Of a DNA stretch of 64,000 bases, positions 26,539-35,046 are shown one piece after another (position 1 is the first letter of the stretch; each line of letters starts with the position of its first letter). Under the pieces are notes generated by a model. It had not been told where the DNA came from and searched no databases. It worked only from the letters and a program-made list of their open reading frames with translations. The DNA is from Pseudomonas soli. GTDB taxonomy: Bacteria > Pseudomonadota > Gammaproteobacteria > Pseudomonadales > Pseudomonadaceae. Where the stretch lies: assembly GCF_900110655.1 (NCBI RefSeq), contig NZ_FOEQ01000004.1:304937-368936 (forward strand). The letters are read 5' to 3'. A program made the translations under genes and the position numbers.

Positions 26539-28091
26539 AGGCGTGGCAGCGACCAGCTTTTATGCGGGTTGGGCAGCGCCGGAACCTGATCGTTGATCAC
26601 CAGCAACACTGGCAGGCCCAGCTCGTGGTTGATTTGTGCCGGATGCTTGAAGCGGTGGTCGAAGAACTCCCTGACGTAGACCACGGCAATGGCCAGCAGC
26701 AGGCCGGTGACCAGGCCGAACGGGATGATCAGGCCGGGTTTCGGGAAGCTCGCCGCGGTGGGCTCGTAGGGGGCGCTGAGGATGCGCGCGTTGGACTGGC
26801 TGCCATCGAGCAGGCCTTGGCCGCGGCTTTCCTCGTAGCGCTGGGCGTAGGTGGAGAAGGCCTTGTGCAGGGCGTCGATCTCGGTATCCAGCTGACGCGT
26901 CTTGCTCTGGGTCTCGCGCAACTGGAGGATGCGCTTGCTGTAGTCGGCGATGCGCTGGGTCTTCTGCTCGATCACCTGTTGAGTCACGGCCAGGTCCTGC
27001 TGGCGTTCACGAATGCGGTTCTCGACGATCTTGAGGAACTGCGCGCGCAACTGGGCAATCTGTTGGCGGGCCATCACCATCTGGTCGGAGCCTGGCTGGA
27101 ACACCGTGGCGTCTCCGTTGTAGCGCGCCAGCTGGGTGGTCAGTTGCTCACCGAGTTGCTTGATCTCGCGGTCTTCGAAGGCGACGTTGTCGACCGTGGT
27201 GGTGAAGGTGTAGGGGAAGGCGTAGTCGGCCATCTTCGCCTTGTTGGCCGCGGCCAGGCTGCTTTGCAGGTAATCCAGCCACTTCTGGTTCTGCAGCTGG
27301 CGGTCACGTTGCAGGTTGAGCGCCTGCTCTTCGGTGTTGATGGCGTTGAGGCGGAAGGTGATCTCCTCTTTGGGATCCGAAGAGCCGATGGCAGTGAGCA
27401 GCCCCAGGCGCTGGCTTTCCAGGTCGCCCAGGCGGGCCTGGTAGTGCAGCTTCTTCTGCTCGTAGAAGGCCTCGGGCAGTTCATTGGACTGCAGGTCCTG
27501 GCGGTTGGCCAGGAAGTTCTCCAGCAGGCGGCTGACGAACAGCGTGCCAAGCTTCGCGTCATTGGCGCTGTAGGTGATGGAGATCACGTTGGAGCCGGGC
27601 AGGGTCTCGACCTTGAGGTCCTTGACCGCCTGGTCGGTGAGGGTGTCGAGCTGGGTGTCGCGATCGTCTGCCACGGTGTTGCCGAACAGCTGGTGCAGGG
27701 GCTCGATCACTGCGTGACGCAGCGGGTCGAGCACGGTGCGCCGCAGCAGGCCGGGCTCGTCCGGATAGTGGCCTTCCTTGCGCAGCTCGCCGATGGTCTG
27801 GCGGATCAGGGTTGGCGAGCGCAGGATGTTGCTCTCGGTCTCCATGTCGGCCAGCGACGGCGGGATGAACTGGTCGGCCTGCTGGCTGAGCGCCGAGGTG
27901 GTGTCACTCTGCGAGAGTTTCTTGGACTGCACGATGACTTCGGCGGTGATGTCGTAGCTCTGCTTGAGCACCAGCGGCAACAGCACGGCGATCACCGCGA
28001 ACACCAGGAACACCCGTTTCACCAACTGGCGGTTGGCGAAGAAGATGCGGAAGAACTCATGCACATAGTTTTCTTTCGGTTGCGTGGTCAT
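26517..28091 (-). CDS. Wzz/GumC-type polysaccharide co-polymerase
   Basis: 524 residues with two membrane spans (about residues 25-45 and 450-472) bracketing a long periplasmic domain rich in alpha-helical coiled coil (about 200-420, with QQIAQLRAQFLKIVENRIRE and QVIEQKTQRIADYSKRILQL). The conserved Pro-rich segment FPKPGLIIPFGLV before the second span is the family hallmark. Such proteins control chain length and bridge the polymerase to the outer-membrane exporter. There is no fused kinase domain at the C-terminus; only about 50 cytoplasmic residues follow the second span, and the separate ATPase-like gene two genes upstream may be its partner. Spacing to the Wza gene is 14 bases. Confidence 0.9.
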   Translation of the reverse strand: MTTQPKENYVHEFFRIFFANRQLVKRVFLVFAVIAVLLPLVLKQSYDITAEVIVQSKKLSQSDTTSALSQQADQFIPPSLADMETESNILRSPTLIRQTIGELRKEGHYPDEPGLLRRTVLDPLRHAVIEPLHQLFGNTVADDRDTQLDTLTDQAVKDLKVETLPGSNVISITYSANDAKLGTLFVSRLLENFLANRQDLQSNELPEAFYEQKKLHYQARLGDLESQRLGLLTAIGSSDPKEEITFRLNAINTEEQALNLQRDRQLQNQKWLDYLQSSLAAANKAKMADYAFPYTFTTTVDNVAFEDREIKQLGEQLTTQLARYNGDATVFQPGSDQMVMARQQIAQLRAQFLKIVENRIRERQQDLAVTQQVIEQKTQRIADYSKRILQLRETQSKTRQLDTEIDALHKAFSTYAQRYEESRGQGLLDGSQSNARILSAPYEPTAASFPKPGLIIPFGLVTGLLLAIAVVYVREFFDHRFKHPAQINHELGLPVLLVINDQVPALPNPHKSWSLPRLWHWVRN

Positions 28092-28105
28092 GGTCCGTTC
28101 CCCGG

Positions 28106-29134
28106 TCAGTTGTTGCTTTCTTTATTGTCGACGCGGTAGCTGAAGCTGAAGCCGAAGCCCTGGAACAGCACCACGTCGGCCAGTTGCCGGGACAGCTCGG
28201 CGGCGCTGGCCAGCTTGGTCTTGGGTACGTAGAGCATGTCCTCGGGCTGCAGGTAGGCGAGCTTCTGGCTGCCGCCGGAGAGCGCCTGGTCGACGTCGTA
28301 GTTGACCGCATGCACGGTATTGCCCTCGCGACGCATGATCACCACCGAGCCGAGCTTGGCCTTGAGGGTCGGGCCGCGGGCCAGGGTCAGTGCCTCGAGC
28401 ACAGAGATGGGGCGGCGGATCTGGAAGGCGCCGGGCTGGCCGACTTCGCCGAGCACGTAGATCTCGTTGGCGGCGGTGGACTTGAGCAACACATCCACGC
28501 TCATGCGGCCCGGCAAGCTGGCATAGCGTTCGTTGAGGTAGTCGCGCAGCTGGTTGACGGTCATGCCCTGCAGCGGCACCGAGCCGATTTCCGGGAAGGT
28601 GGCGCGGCCGTCGTTGCCCACGGTGATGTCGCGGCTCATGCCGGTGCCGGGGTGACTGAGGGCGTTCTTCAGGTTGACCTCGTCGGTCATCGGGCTGATC
28701 ACGCGCACGGTGACCTGGTCACGGTTGGGCTTGAACACCCGCTTGTCCTGGTAGGCCTGGCGGATGGCGCTTTCGGCTTCGCCCGGGGTCATGCCCTCGA
28801 CGCGCACCGCGGCGTTGGTGCTGGGCAGGGTGATGGTGCCGTCGGGCTGCACCAGCTGGTTGCCGTTCAGGCCGCTGGCGGCCATGAAGTTCAGGTCCAG
28901 GGTGTCACCGGACTGGATCCGGTAGACCCCGGCCGAACGGTTGCTGACGTGGAAGATCACTTCCAGCACGTCCTGCGGGCGCAGTACCTGCTCGCGGCGG
29001 GCGACTTCGGTGGCCTGGCTTTCGGCGGGAGGCGCGGTGAGGATCTGCACCGGCATCTCGCGGTTTTCCTGGCTGGCGCAGCCGGCCAGGGCCAGTACGC
29101 ACAGGGCAATCGAGGGATATCTCATGGCGTTCAT
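28106..29134 (-). CDS. Wza-type outer-membrane polysaccharide export lipoprotein
   Basis: 342 residues with a lipoprotein signal (lipobox LAGC, cysteine at residue 18), a polysaccharide export domain (LRPQDVLEVIFHVSN then GDTLDLNFMAASG) and two SLBB-like repeats (VRVEGMTPGEAESAIRQAYQ and the later EIYVLGEVGQPGAFQI). It forms the outer-membrane export pore for the polymer. The ORF starts at 29134 with GAGAGG nine bases upstream; an ATG at 29125 preceded by AGGA is an equally possible start and leaves the lipobox intact. It lies 13 bases after the ATPase-like gene and 14 before Wzz, in one operon. Confidence 0.9.
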   Translation of the reverse strand: MNAMRYPSIALCVLALAGCASQENREMPVQILTAPPAESQATEVARREQVLRPQDVLEVIFHVSNRSAGVYRIQSGDTLDLNFMAASGLNGNQLVQPDGTITLPSTNAAVRVEGMTPGEAESAIRQAYQDKRVFKPNRDQVTVRVISPMTDEVNLKNALSHPGTGMSRDITVGNDGRATFPEIGSVPLQGMTVNQLRDYLNERYASLPGRMSVDVLLKSTAANEIYVLGEVGQPGAFQIRRPISVLEALTLARGPTLKAKLGSVVIMRREGNTVHAVNYDVDQALSGGSQKLAYLQPEDMLYVPKTKLASAAELSRQLADVVLFQGFGFSFSYRVDNKESNN

Positions 29135-29147
29135 CCTGTGCGGCCTC

Positions 29148-29795
29148 TCAGAGATTTTCGTACAGCCACTTGGGCATGTAGTACTTGCGCTTGTTGAACA
29201 CGCTGCCGATCAGCCGCGCGCCGGCCTGGGTCAGGCGCTGGCTGGCGGCCTGGGCCACCTCCCAGCGGGTCTCCTCGGCGCACACCACCAGGATCACGCC
29301 GTCGACCAGGGTGCCGATCACCAGGCTGTCGGCGCTGGCGTAGATGGCCTCGCCGTCGATCACGACGAAGCGGTACTGGTTGCTTAATTGGTGCAGCAGC
29401 ACGCGCAACTGCTCTGGGTCGAGACGGTCGCGGCCGCGTTTCCACGTGCCCACCGGCAGCACGTCGAACGGCTGATCGGACAGGCGCACGATGCAGTCCT
29501 GGGCTAGCGGTGGGGTGTCCTGATTGAACAGCAGGTCACTGTAGCCGCGCAGTTTGGCCAGCCCCAGCTGCTGGCTGAGGCCGCCAGGCGCCAGGCTGGC
29601 ATCGATCAACAGCACGTTGCCCGCGCTCATGAGGGCCAGTTGGCTGGCGAAGGCCAGGGCGCTGGTGCTGGTGCCACTGCCGGTGTTGGCCGCGGTCAGC
29701 AGCAAGGTGCGCTGGTCGAGGTCGAGCACGGTGGCGGTCAGGTTGGTCTCGCTTGGGGTAGCGATAGTCAGGCTTCTCGAGGATGAACCGTCCAT
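29148..29795 (-). CDS. CpsD/CapB-like ATPase with degenerate Walker A motif
   Basis: 215 residues with the ParA/MinD-like fold of bacterial tyrosine autokinases (CpsD, Wzc C-terminus). The Walker A motif, normally PGEGKST, is TGSGTST at residues 38-44, so the ATP-binding lysine is threonine (T42). Walker A' (VLLIDASLAPGGL) and the Walker B-like FVVIDGEAIYASADSLV are recognisable. The C-terminus lacks a real tyrosine cluster; only YYMPKWLYENL is present. It is therefore unlikely to be an active tyrosine kinase and may be a structural or regulatory partner of the separate Wzz protein. It lies between the sugar transferase and Wza genes. Family membership is clear; loss of activity is inference. 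Confidence 0.8.
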   Translation of the reverse strand: MDGSSSRSLTIATPSETNLTATVLDLDQRTLLLTAANTGSGTSTSALAFASQLALMSAGNVLLIDASLAPGGLSQQLGLAKLRGYSDLLFNQDTPPLAQDCIVRLSDQPFDVLPVGTWKRGRDRLDPEQLRVLLHQLSNQYRFVVIDGEAIYASADSLVIGTLVDGVILVVCAEETRWEVAQAASQRLTQAGARLIGSVFNKRKYYMPKWLYENL

Positions 29796-29796
29796 C

Positions 29797-30543
29797 TCAG
29801 CTTGCTCCGTGGCCAGTGAAAACTTTGAACGGGGTCTTGAGCAGGATCTTCAGGTCCAGCATCAGGCTCTGTTCGTTGATGTAACTCAGGTCCAGCTCCA
29901 CACGTTGGTCGAAATCGATATCGCTGCGCCCGGAGATCTGCCACAGGCCAGTCATGCCCGGGTAGATCGACAGCCGCGCCAGGTGGTTGTCGTGGTAGCG
30001 GTAGGCGTTGAAGGAAGTGGGGCGCGGGCCCACCAGACGCATGTCGCCGGTGACCACGTTGATCAGGTTCGGCAGTTCGTCCAGGCTGCTTCTGCGCAAC
30101 CAGCCGCCGACCGAGGTGATGCGCGGGTCCTTGTCGATCTTGAAGTCGATGGCATCGGCGCCATGCTTGTTGAGGTGGCGTACCGAATCCTTCAACGCTT
30201 CGGCGTTGGCCACCATGGTGCGGAACTTGAACATGCCGAAGGCGCGGCCGCGGTAGCCGGTACGTTTCTGCACGAAGAACACCGGGCCCGGGCTGGACTG
30301 CTTGATCAGCAGCGCCAGTACCAGGAACAGCGGCGACAGCAGCAGCAGCAGGGTCAACGCGGCCAGGCACGACAGCACGCGGTTGGTGCGTGACAGGGTC
30401 CAGGGGCGGCCACCGACGCGGCCGGTGATCCAGCCGCGGCCCTGCATGTGGATGGCGGCATCGATGCGCTGCCGGTGCGCCGGGTCCATGCGTTTGTCCT
30501 GGTATAGCGCCTGCAGTTGCGCGCTCTTGGGTTGTCCTGTCAT
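29797..30543 (-). CDS. Undecaprenyl-phosphate sugar-phosphate transferase (WcaJ/PslA-like)
   Basis: 248 residues: one hydrophobic hairpin (about 54-78) followed by the bacterial sugar transferase domain, with KFRTMVAN, RRSSLDELPNLINVV, DMRLVGPRP and YPGMTGLWQISGR. These enzymes load the first sugar phosphate onto undecaprenyl phosphate, starting repeat-unit synthesis on the cytoplasmic face. The protein is the short, one-hairpin type, lacking the extra N-terminal spans and CoA-binding-like domain of WcaJ. GGAGGGCGG precedes the ATG. Its first bases overlap the epimerase stop by four. The sugar transferred is not resolved by sequence. Confidence 0.92.
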   Translation of the reverse strand: MTGQPKSAQLQALYQDKRMDPAHRQRIDAAIHMQGRGWITGRVGGRPWTLSRTNRVLSCLAALTLLLLLSPLFLVLALLIKQSSPGPVFFVQKRTGYRGRAFGMFKFRTMVANAEALKDSVRHLNKHGADAIDFKIDKDPRITSVGGWLRRSSLDELPNLINVVTGDMRLVGPRPTSFNAYRYHDNHLARLSIYPGMTGLWQISGRSDIDFDQRVELDLSYINEQSLMLDLKILLKTPFKVFTGHGAS

Positions 30544-31604
30544 ACCGCCCTCCGTTGATCTGGCTGCTCGCCCGTGGGCGCCGCTTCGCTGGCGGCGGGC
30601 GAGTAGTAGCTCTTGAACCAGGCGACGAAGCGCCTGAGCCCCTCATCGAGGCCTATCTGTGGGGTGAATCCGGTTACCCTGGCCAGGGCGCTGGCATCGG
30701 CGCAGGTGGCCAGGACATCTCCTGGTTGCAGCGGCAGCAGTTCGATCACCGCGTTGCGCTGCAGGTGCTTCTCCAGCAGCGCCAGGTAGTCGAGCAGCTC
30801 CACCGGACGCTGCCCGCCGATGTTGTACAGCCGCCACGGTGCGTGGCTGCTGGCCGGGTCCGCAGCGAACGCATCCCACTGCGGGTCGGCGGCCGGGGGC
30901 AGGGGGATCAGCCGTACCAGGCTCTCGACGATGTCGTCGATATAGGTGAAGTCGCGCTGGTGGCGGCCATGGTTGAACAGCTGGATCGGCCGCCCTTCGC
31001 TGATCGCCCTGGCGAACTGCATCGGCGACATGTCCGGGCGGCCCCAGGGGCCGTACACGGTAAAGAAGCGCAGGCCGCTGCAGGGAATTGCGTACAGGTG
31101 GCTGTAGCTGTGGGCCATGGCCTCGTTGGCCTTCTTTGTGGCGGCATACAACGACAGCGGGTGGTCCACGGCGTCTTCGACCCGATACGGCGTTTGCTGG
31201 TTTGCGCCGTACACCGAACTGGACGAGGCGTACAGCAGGTGCTGGACCGGGTGCCGGCGGCAGCCTTCGAGCACGTTGAGGAAACCGGCCAGATTGCTGT
31301 CCAGGTAGGCCTGCGGGTTCTGCAGCGAGTAGCGCACCCCGGCCTGGGCCGCCAGATGCACCACGACGTCCGGGCGTTCGCTGGCGAATAGCCGGGCCAT
31401 GCCGTCGCGGTCGCCCAGTTCCAGGCAGTGCAGCGGGAAATCGCCCGCCGTCTGGCGTACCCAGTGCACGCGGGCATGCTTGAGCGACGGCTCGTAGTAG
31501 TCGTTGAAGTTGTCCAGCCCCACCACTTGGTGCCCTTCAAGCAACAGCTGGCGGCAGGTGTGGGCACCGATGAAACCGGCCGCGCCGGTGACCAGCACTT
31601 TCAT
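30540..31604 (-). CDS. UDP-glucuronate 4-epimerase-like NAD-dependent epimerase
   Basis: 354 residues of the extended short-chain dehydrogenase family. VTGAAGFIGAHT is the NAD-binding motif; LDNFNDYYEPSLKHAR, GVRYSLQNPQAY and SSSVYGANQQTPY are characteristic of UDP-glucuronate 4-epimerases rather than GalE, and YAATKKANE holds the catalytic Tyr/Lys pair. It converts UDP-glucuronate to UDP-galacturonate, using the product of the neighbouring dehydrogenase. The start at ATG 31604 overlaps the ugd stop by four bases; the frame open upstream is out of place. Its presence predicts galacturonic acid in the polymer. Confidence 0.88.
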   Translation of the reverse strand: MKVLVTGAAGFIGAHTCRQLLLEGHQVVGLDNFNDYYEPSLKHARVHWVRQTAGDFPLHCLELGDRDGMARLFASERPDVVVHLAAQAGVRYSLQNPQAYLDSNLAGFLNVLEGCRRHPVQHLLYASSSSVYGANQQTPYRVEDAVDHPLSLYAATKKANEAMAHSYSHLYAIPCSGLRFFTVYGPWGRPDMSPMQFARAISEGRPIQLFNHGRHQRDFTYIDDIVESLVRLIPLPPAADPQWDAFAADPASSHAPWRLYNIGGQRPVELLDYLALLEKHLQRNAVIELLPLQPGDVLATCADASALARVTGFTPQIGLDEGLRRFVAWFKSYYSPAASEAAPTGEQPDQRRAV

Positions 31605-32950
31605 GGCGCATCCGCCTGCGGACGAACCTGACGCAGGCCGATGCCGCTGTAGTGGAGGCCGTGGGCGGCCACCTGCTCGGGGTTGTACAAGTTGCGACCA
31701 TCGATGATCACCCGCGCGCGCAGCTTGCTGGCCAGCATCGAGAAGTCCACTACGCGGAAGTTCTTCCACTCGGTGCAGATCACCAGGGCGTCGGCGTCCT
31801 GCAGCGTGTCATCGCGGGTGGCGCACAATTGCAAGTCGTCGCGGTAGCCGTACAGGCGCCGGCATTCATCCATGGCTTCGGGGTCATAGGCGCGCACCGT
31901 GGCGTCTTCGGCCCACAGTGCTTCCATCAGGTAGCGGCTGGGCGCTTCGCGCATATCGTCGGTGTTGGGCTTGAAAGCCAGGCCCCACAGGGCGATGGAT
32001 TTGCCCGCCAGGCCGCCGAGGCGTTGCTTGAGCTTGGCGAAAAGGATGCGCCGTTGCTGGTCGTTGACCTCGCTGACACTCTGCAGCAGGCGTAGCGGCA
32101 TGCCGCTGTGGGCCGCGGTGTGAAGCAGGGCCTTGATGTCCTTGGGGAAACACGAACCGCCGAAGCCGCAACCGGGGTAGATGAAGTGGTAGCCGATGCG
32201 CGGGTCGGAGCCGATGCCGCGGCGTACCGCCTCGATGTCGGCACCCAAGTGCTCGCTGAGGTTGGCCAGCTCGTTCATGAAGCTGATGCGGGTGGCGAGC
32301 ATGGCGTTGGCGGCGTACTTGGTCAGTTCGGCGCTGCGGTTGTCCATGAACATCAGTTTTTCGTGGTTGCGGCAGAACGGCGCGTACAGTTCGGCCAGCT
32401 GGTCATGGGCAACTTCGTCGAGGGTGCCGACGATGATGCGGTCCGGGCGCATGCAGTCGGCCAGCGCACTGCCTTCCTTGAGAAACTCAGGGTTGGATAC
32501 CACGCGCACTTGCAGTTGCCCCTTGCCCAGGCGCTGTAACTCGTCGCGGGCCAGCGCCATGACCTGGTCGGCGGTGCCCACCGGCACGGTGGACTTGATG
32601 ATCAGGGTGTGGTCGGTTTCCATCAGCGCGGCGATCTGCCGGGTGACATTGAGCACATGGGTCAGGTCGGCCGAACCGTCCTCGTCGGGTGGCGTGCCGA
32701 CGGCGATGAAGATCAGCTCGGCATGGCTGACGGCGTCACTGGCCTGGGTGCTGAACAGCAGGCGACCTTCCTTGATGTTGTCCTCGAGCAGGTCCGACAG
32801 GCCCGGCTCGCTGATCGGCGGCACGCCCTGACGTAACTGGTTGATCTTGTGGGTATCGACATCCACGCACAGTACCCGGTGACCTACGTCCGCCAGGGCT
32901 GCTGCCTGTACCAGTCCGACATAACCGGTGCCAAAAACGCTCACGTCCAT
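31601..32950 (-). CDS. ugd: UDP-glucose 6-dehydrogenase
   Basis: 449 residues. N-terminal NAD-binding motif VFGTGYVGLVQAAALADVGH, the central EFLKEGSALADCMRPDRI and the catalytic-cysteine motif YPGCGFGGSCFPKDIKAL identify UDP-glucose dehydrogenase, which oxidises UDP-glucose twice to UDP-glucuronate. The C-terminal substrate domain with ALWGLAFKPNTDDMREAPS is complete. It is the first gene of the exopolysaccharide operon; GAGG lies seven bases before the ATG. UDP-glucuronate can be used directly or epimerised by the next gene. Confidence 0.95.
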   Translation of the reverse strand: MDVSVFGTGYVGLVQAAALADVGHRVLCVDVDTHKINQLRQGVPPISEPGLSDLLEDNIKEGRLLFSTQASDAVSHAELIFIAVGTPPDEDGSADLTHVLNVTRQIAALMETDHTLIIKSTVPVGTADQVMALARDELQRLGKGQLQVRVVSNPEFLKEGSALADCMRPDRIIVGTLDEVAHDQLAELYAPFCRNHEKLMFMDNRSAELTKYAANAMLATRISFMNELANLSEHLGADIEAVRRGIGSDPRIGYHFIYPGCGFGGSCFPKDIKALLHTAAHSGMPLRLLQSVSEVNDQQRRILFAKLKQRLGGLAGKSIALWGLAFKPNTDDMREAPSRYLMEALWAEDATVRAYDPEAMDECRRLYGYRDDLQLCATRDDTLQDADALVICTEWKNFRVVDFSMLASKLRARVIIDGRNLYNPEQVAAHGLHYSGIGLRQVRPQADAP

Positions 32951-33334
32951 GCGCGGTGCCTCGAATGGATGAGTAAGGGAGATGAAACAGTGGTGTGAAT
33001 TGGGTATAGCTCAGCTCGGTGGAATTGCGTCAAAGCAATGGCATGTTTCGTCGCATTTACAGACGCCAAGCAAAAGGGCCATCTGCCATCAACCCGTTTC
33101 CAATCCGTGTGTTAGCGAACATAGCTAGTGGCAATTGGCCGTTCGGCGAACCGATGAACGGTCCAATCCAGCGTAATAAGCGGGTTGTGGACGATAGAGA
33201 TAATCAACAACAGGTTGCGAGAGGTGCCAGATTCCGGTGTCGGTATGTCGTCGGAATTTTGACTTTTCTGCGTTGTGGTTTGTTTCACAGCTGCTACGGT
33301 TTGAGAAGAATTCCATGACCGGAGTGGCCGAAAC
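32951..33334. other. Divergent intergenic region between exopolysaccharide operon and sulfatase-fold gene
   Basis: 384 bases without a convincing gene. It is noticeably more AT-rich than the flanking coding sequence, particularly 33041-33300. It must contain the operon promoter and that of the divergent gene. Two small frames are open here but have no recognisable ribosome binding sites or conserved character. Confidence 0.5.
33003..33033 (-). promoter_or_regulatory. Weak candidate promoter of the exopolysaccharide operon
   Basis: On the minus strand, TTGACG (33028-33033) is followed after 19 bases by TATACC (33003-33008), about 50 bases before the ugd ATG. Spacing is longer than ideal. No JUMPstart/ops element (GGCGGTAGCNT) was found. 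Confidence 0.3.
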
Positions 33335-35044
33335 ATGCGCGGATGGATCAAGTTTTTACTGCTGTTGGTCTATCTGGCCAGCTTTCATGCCTATTACCGT
33401 GAGCGCATAGAAGCGTTGGGTATTGGCGTGCCGCTAGTGTTGTACTTGGGCGTGTTCGCGGTACTGGCCGTGGCGTTGCTGCTGGCGGCGTTCACTCGCC
33501 CAGGGTGGCTGCGCTGGGGCTTGGCCTTGGCGTTCACGATCAGCGCGATCTTCCTTGATACTTATGACCGCATCACCGATTCGTACCTGACCTATAGCGC
33601 CTTCGTCTCCATGGTCTATGCGGGTGGTTTCGTGCAAGAGGCGCTGCAGCAATATCATTACGCCATAACCCTTGCAGCGGCACGGGCGTTGCTGTTGCTG
33701 CTGGGCATTGGCCTGCGCCCCGGGCCGACGCCGAAGCTGCCGCGCCTGCTGCCACCACTGGCGCCGGCACTGGCCTTGCTGGCGCTGGTCGCCATCCTGT
33801 TCGTGCGGGCCGGTGAGGGGGCCCGCGGGCTGCCGGTGATGTACACGCCGCTGGCCTACCTGAGCCTGTTCACCTACGAGACCCTGCAGGACCATGTCGG
33901 GCCACGCCAGCCCGTGACCCTTGCCCAGTCAGGCCGGCCGATGGCGCGGGACATCGTGCTGCTGATCGACGAGAGCATCTCGGGCAACTACCTGGACCTG
34001 AACACCCCGGCCGGGGTCCCCAGCCATCTGGCCCAGGCCCAGCCCGGCGTGCAGATCGTCAATTTCGGCTACGCCTCCTCCATTGCCAACTGCAGTGCCG
34101 ACACCAATGTCACCCTGCGCTATGGCGGCACCCGCGCCGACTACCTGCGCATCAACTCGACCCTGCCATCGATCTGGCAGTACGCCAAGCGCGCGGGCCT
34201 GGAGACGGTGTACATCGACGGGCAGCGCACGGGTGGCAATTTGCAGAACCTGATGACCGAAACCGAGAAGCGCGATATCGACCAGTTCATCCAGTTCGAC
34301 GACACCCCCGTTGTGCAGCGCGACATGGCGGCGCTCGATCGGCTGGTGGCGCTGCTCAAGGATGCCAAGCCGCACCTGATCGTGGTGAACAAGGTCGGCG
34401 CCCACTTCCCGGTGCACGACAAATATCCGGACGACTTCCTCAAATACCAGCCCGCGTTGCCCCGGGGCCACTACGTCGATATCGCTGACACCGGCACCCG
34501 CGATGGTTTCGATGGCCGCCCGCAGGACTGGGTGCTGTACCGCAATGCCTACCAGAACACCGTGCTGTGGAGTGTCGGCGAATTCTTCCGCCGCCTGTTT
34601 GCCGAGGCCGATCTCAGTCAGGCCGTGGTGTTGTACACCTCCGACCATGGCCAGGACCTGCATGAGCGCGGCAACCCAGGGCTGAACACTCATTGCGACA
34701 GTGACCCGGTGCCGGAGGAGGGCCTGGTACCGCTGGTGGTGATCCAGGGGCAGGGCCTCAGGACACTGGATTGGGAAGGCAACCTGGCGGTGAACCGTAA
34801 TGCCTCCAGCCATTACAACCTGTTCCCCACAATGCTGAAGCTGATGGGCTACGACGACAAGGCGGTCAGCGCGCTCTACGGGCAGTCGCTGGACATGCCG
34901 ACCAACGATCCGTTCACCTTCAACGTGCGCTTCAATGCGCGCCTGGGGGCTAAGCCGGATTTCCGTCACATCGACCTGGGCCAGGTGGTCACCCCCGCCA
35001 GTGTCCTGGCGGGGCAACCGATGCCGGTAGGCAAGGCGGACTGA
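33335..35044 (+). CDS. Sulfatase-fold membrane transferase (phosphoethanolamine transferase-like)
   Basis: 569 residues with about five N-terminal membrane helices (to residue about 165) and a periplasmic alkaline-phosphatase/sulfatase-fold domain. LLIDESISGNYLDL (nucleophile position Ser214, where EptA-type enzymes have Thr) and the C-terminal metal motif YTSDHGQDL are visible, together with HFPVHDKYPDDFLKY and the CDSDPVPEEGLVPLVV region. Members move phosphoethanolamine or phosphoglycerol from lipids to glycans or lipid A. Divergent from ugd with a 384-base gap, so it may be co-regulated with the exopolysaccharide operon and decorate the glycan or the lipopolysaccharide. The donor group is inference. 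Confidence 0.8.
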   Translation: MRGWIKFLLLLVYLASFHAYYRERIEALGIGVPLVLYLGVFAVLAVALLLAAFTRPGWLRWGLALAFTISAIFLDTYDRITDSYLTYSAFVSMVYAGGFVQEALQQYHYAITLAAARALLLLLGIGLRPGPTPKLPRLLPPLAPALALLALVAILFVRAGEGARGLPVMYTPLAYLSLFTYETLQDHVGPRQPVTLAQSGRPMARDIVLLIDESISGNYLDLNTPAGVPSHLAQAQPGVQIVNFGYASSIANCSADTNVTLRYGGTRADYLRINSTLPSIWQYAKRAGLETVYIDGQRTGGNLQNLMTETEKRDIDQFIQFDDTPVVQRDMAALDRLVALLKDAKPHLIVVNKVGAHFPVHDKYPDDFLKYQPALPRGHYVDIADTGTRDGFDGRPQDWVLYRNAYQNTVLWSVGEFFRRLFAEADLSQAVVLYTSDHGQDLHERGNPGLNTHCDSDPVPEEGLVPLVVIQGQGLRTLDWEGNLAVNRNASSHYNLFPTMLKLMGYDDKAVSALYGQSLDMPTNDPFTFNVRFNARLGAKPDFRHIDLGQVVTPASVLAGQPMPVGKAD

Positions 35045-35046
35045 CG

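Noticed and set aside
33001..33020. tRNA A-box-like sequence (GGGTATAGCTCAG)
   Set aside because: No acceptor stem, anticodon arm or T-arm could be assembled around it.
32951..33334. JUMPstart/ops element for the exopolysaccharide operon
   Set aside because: No GGCGGTAGCNT sequence was found on either strand of the intergenic region.
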